A stretch of 14,193 nt of DNA from the NCBI GenBank assembly GCA_023426365.1, contig JAFAAW010000131.1, positions 1 through 14,193 on the forward strand. Direction: 5' to 3'. Position 1 is the stretch's first letter; each line of letters opens with the position of its first letter. The DNA is from Pseudomonadota bacterium. GTDB taxonomy: Bacteria; Pseudomonadota; Alphaproteobacteria; Rhodospirillales; Magnetospirillaceae. A model generated the notes under the pieces. The model did no database searches. It saw only the letters and a program-made list of their open reading frames with translations, and was not told where the DNA came from. Shown here in pieces: positions 12,857 to 14,193 of the stretch. A program made the translations under genes and the position numbers.

Positions 12857-13875
12857 GCCAGCAATCCGTCAACCCGGTTGACGGCGGCCGCCACATCCAT
12901 CGGTCCAGGCACGCGCTTTTGCCGCGCGGCCACCGCCAGGCGTTCCTGCGCCGCCTCGGTCAGCGGGCGCAGGGCGGCGGCCACCGCCTGCATCTCGGCC
13001 ATGTCGCCGTTGCAGTGCAAGACCAGGTCGCAGCCGGCGTCCAGCGACGCCGTGGTGCGGTCCTCGAACCGCCCCCCCAACGCCTTCATGGACAGGTCAT
13101 CGGAAATAAGAACGCCTCGGAAGCCGATGATTCCACGGATGATTTCGCCGATCACCCGGACCGAGGTAGTGGCGGGCGCGCGATCATCGATGGATTTGTA
13201 GACCACATGCGCGGTCATCGCCCACGGCGCGTCGGCCAGGGCGCGGAACGGCGGGAAGTCCTGCGCCTCCAGTTCGGCGCGGCTAGCCTCCACCACCGGC
13301 AGATCCAGATGGCTGTCCACCATGGACCGGCCATGGCCGGGGATGTGCTTGATCACCGGCAGCACGCCTTCATCGAGCAGGCCGTCGCAGACGGCGCGCC
13401 CCAGGGCCGCGACCATGTCGGGGCTATGGCCGAAGGCGCGGTCGCCGATCACGTCGTGGGCGCCAGGCACCGGCACGTCCAGCACGGGCGCACAATCCAC
13501 GTCGATGCCCAGCTCCACCAACTCGCGGCCGATCAGCCGGTAGTTGAGGCGCAGGGCCTCGCGCGCGCCATCAAGATCGCGGGCGGCCAGCCGGGCGAAC
13601 GGCTCGCCGGCGGGGGCCTTGCGCCAATGCGGCGGACGCAGGCGCTGCACCCGCCCCCCTTCCTGGTCGATCAGCACGGGCGCATCGGCGCGGCCGACCG
13701 TCTCGCGCAATGACGCGACCAGGGCGCGGACCTGATCGGGGGTGTCCACGTTGCGGGCGAACAGGATGAAGCCGAGCGGGTTGACCGCCTGGAAGAAGCG
13801 CCGCTCCTCGTCGGTCAGGGTCAGGCCCGAACAGCCCAGAATGGCGGCGGCGGGGGGCAGGTTATTTGCGGGCAA
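12853..13875 (-). CDS. nagZ: Beta-N-acetylhexosaminidase NagZ (GH3)
   Basis: NagZ removes N-acetylglucosamine from anhydro-muropeptides in the cytoplasm during cell-wall recycling. The 340-residue product shows the GH3 substrate block LIDQEGGRVQRLR (68-80), the NagZ loop KHIPGHG with DSH (176-189, the His/Asp acid-base pair on a mobile loop), and ISDDLSM (257-263) holding the aspartate nucleophile. There is no signal peptide. The start is unusual: in this frame the only initiator between an upstream TGA and the conserved AAILG strand is TTG at 13875. It sits inside the end of the SPOR gene (14-nt overlap) with an AAGGG site 7 bases upstream. It is coupled to the M50 gene by ATGA. Confidence 0.95.
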   Translation of the reverse strand: MPANNLPPAAAILGCSGLTLTDEERRFFQAVNPLGFILFARNVDTPDQVRALVASLRETVGRADAPVLIDQEGGRVQRLRPPHWRKAPAGEPFARLAARDLDGAREALRLNYRLIGRELVELGIDVDCAPVLDVPVPGAHDVIGDRAFGHSPDMVAALGRAVCDGLLDEGVLPVIKHIPGHGRSMVDSHLDLPVVEASRAELEAQDFPPFRALADAPWAMTAHVVYKSIDDRAPATTSVRVIGEIIRGIIGFRGVLISDDLSMKALGGRFEDRTTASLDAGCDLVLHCNGDMAEMQAVAAALRPLTEAAQERLAVAARQKRVPGPMDVAAAVNRVDGLLA

Positions 13876-14193
13876 TGATGCACCCTTGATTGCGAGCCTT
13901 CAGGTCGTTGCACAATTGCCTGGCGGCCTGTTCCGACAGCGGGCCGGCGCGCAGGCGCCAGAAGGTCCCCTTCTCGCCCAGTTCCACCCGCACCACGTCG
14001 GGCCGGAGCGCGCCCAGCAGGTCGTGGTTGGCGCGCTGGATGCGGCCCCATTCCTTGTCGGCATCGGGGGCGGTGCGCAGCGCACCCAACTGGATCAGCC
14101 AGTCGCCGCCGGCCGGCACCTTGGCCGCGGCGGCCGGAGTCGGAGTCGGCGCCGGCTTGACGGAAGCGACGGCGGGCGCGGCCGGCGAAGCAG
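13862..14193 (-). CDS. SPOR domain protein, C-terminal part (5' end outside window)
   Basis: The visible 109 codons start beyond the window edge. They begin with an Ala/Pro-rich linker (ASPAAPAVAS, then PTPTPAAAAK) and end with a SPOR domain (about the last 82 residues) opening GDWLIQLGALRTAPDA and closing FWRLRAGPLSEQAARQLC followed by RNQGCIIARK. SPOR domains bind denuded glycan strands at the division septum. The protein is probably an inner-membrane protein with an N-terminal helix not seen here; that is inference from the family. A GTG at 14119 would cut into the linker and is unlikely to be the start. It overlaps nagZ by 14 nt, so both are likely in one transcript. Confidence 0.86.
   Translation of the reverse strand, partial: ASPAAPAVASVKPAPTPTPAAAAKVPAGGDWLIQLGALRTAPDADKEWGRIQRANHDLLGALRPDVVRVELGEKGTFWRLRAGPLSEQAARQLCNDLKARNQGCIIARK

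Overview
The window is GC-rich, about two-thirds G+C by eye, and tightly packed. It looks like core chromosome of an alphaproteobacterium, most likely Rhodospirillales and close to Magnetospirillum. The grounds are the gene order SPOR protein - nagZ - M50 protease - scpA - scpB - tatA - tatB - tatC - serS - surE - pcm - nlpD-like, hopanoid squalene genes (hpnD/hpnE), an Fe-type superoxide dismutase, and a YajC / Mth938-like / DUF815 group typical of that class. The genus is an inference. I see no phage, transposase, CRISPR, tRNA or rRNA.

Layout. Positions 1-1423 (+) hold the 3' end of hpnD, with an apparent pair of compensating frameshifts, overlapping hpnE; both make squalene for hopanoids. 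Positions 1522-2786 (+) hold sodB and a Pal-type outer-membrane lipoprotein, each followed by a hairpin terminator. Positions 2883-3861 (-) hold a Mth938-like (DUF498) protein and, upstream of it, yajC. The two are separated by a 247-bp non-coding, hairpin-rich gap where secD and secF usually lie. Positions 4029-4883 (+) encode a DUF815 P-loop ATPase, divergent from yajC. Positions 4965-14193 (-) form one long run of co-directional genes. In transcription order these are SPOR protein (5' end outside the window), nagZ, M50 protease, scpA, scpB, tatA, tatB, tatC, serS, surE, pcm, NlpD-like lipoprotein and a 44-residue membrane peptide.

How the genes fit together. The long minus-strand run joins envelope work (a peptidoglycan-binding SPOR protein, NagZ muropeptide recycling, Tat export, a degenerate LytM amidase-activator type lipoprotein), chromosome organisation (ScpA/ScpB, the non-SMC condensin subunits), and protein or nucleotide upkeep (SerRS, SurE, PIMT). 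nagZ/M50, M50/scpA, scpA/scpB and serS/surE overlap by 1 or 4 nt, and nagZ overlaps the SPOR gene by 14 nt, so translational coupling is likely. Two starts (nagZ, scpB) are TTG and one (tatC) is GTG.

I did not find a convincing new system. The points most worth checking are the absence of secDF between yajC and the Mth938 gene, the hpnD frameshift, the Pal gene sitting apart from tolB, a possible leaderless promoter for the NlpD-like gene, and the small membrane peptide at the end of the run.
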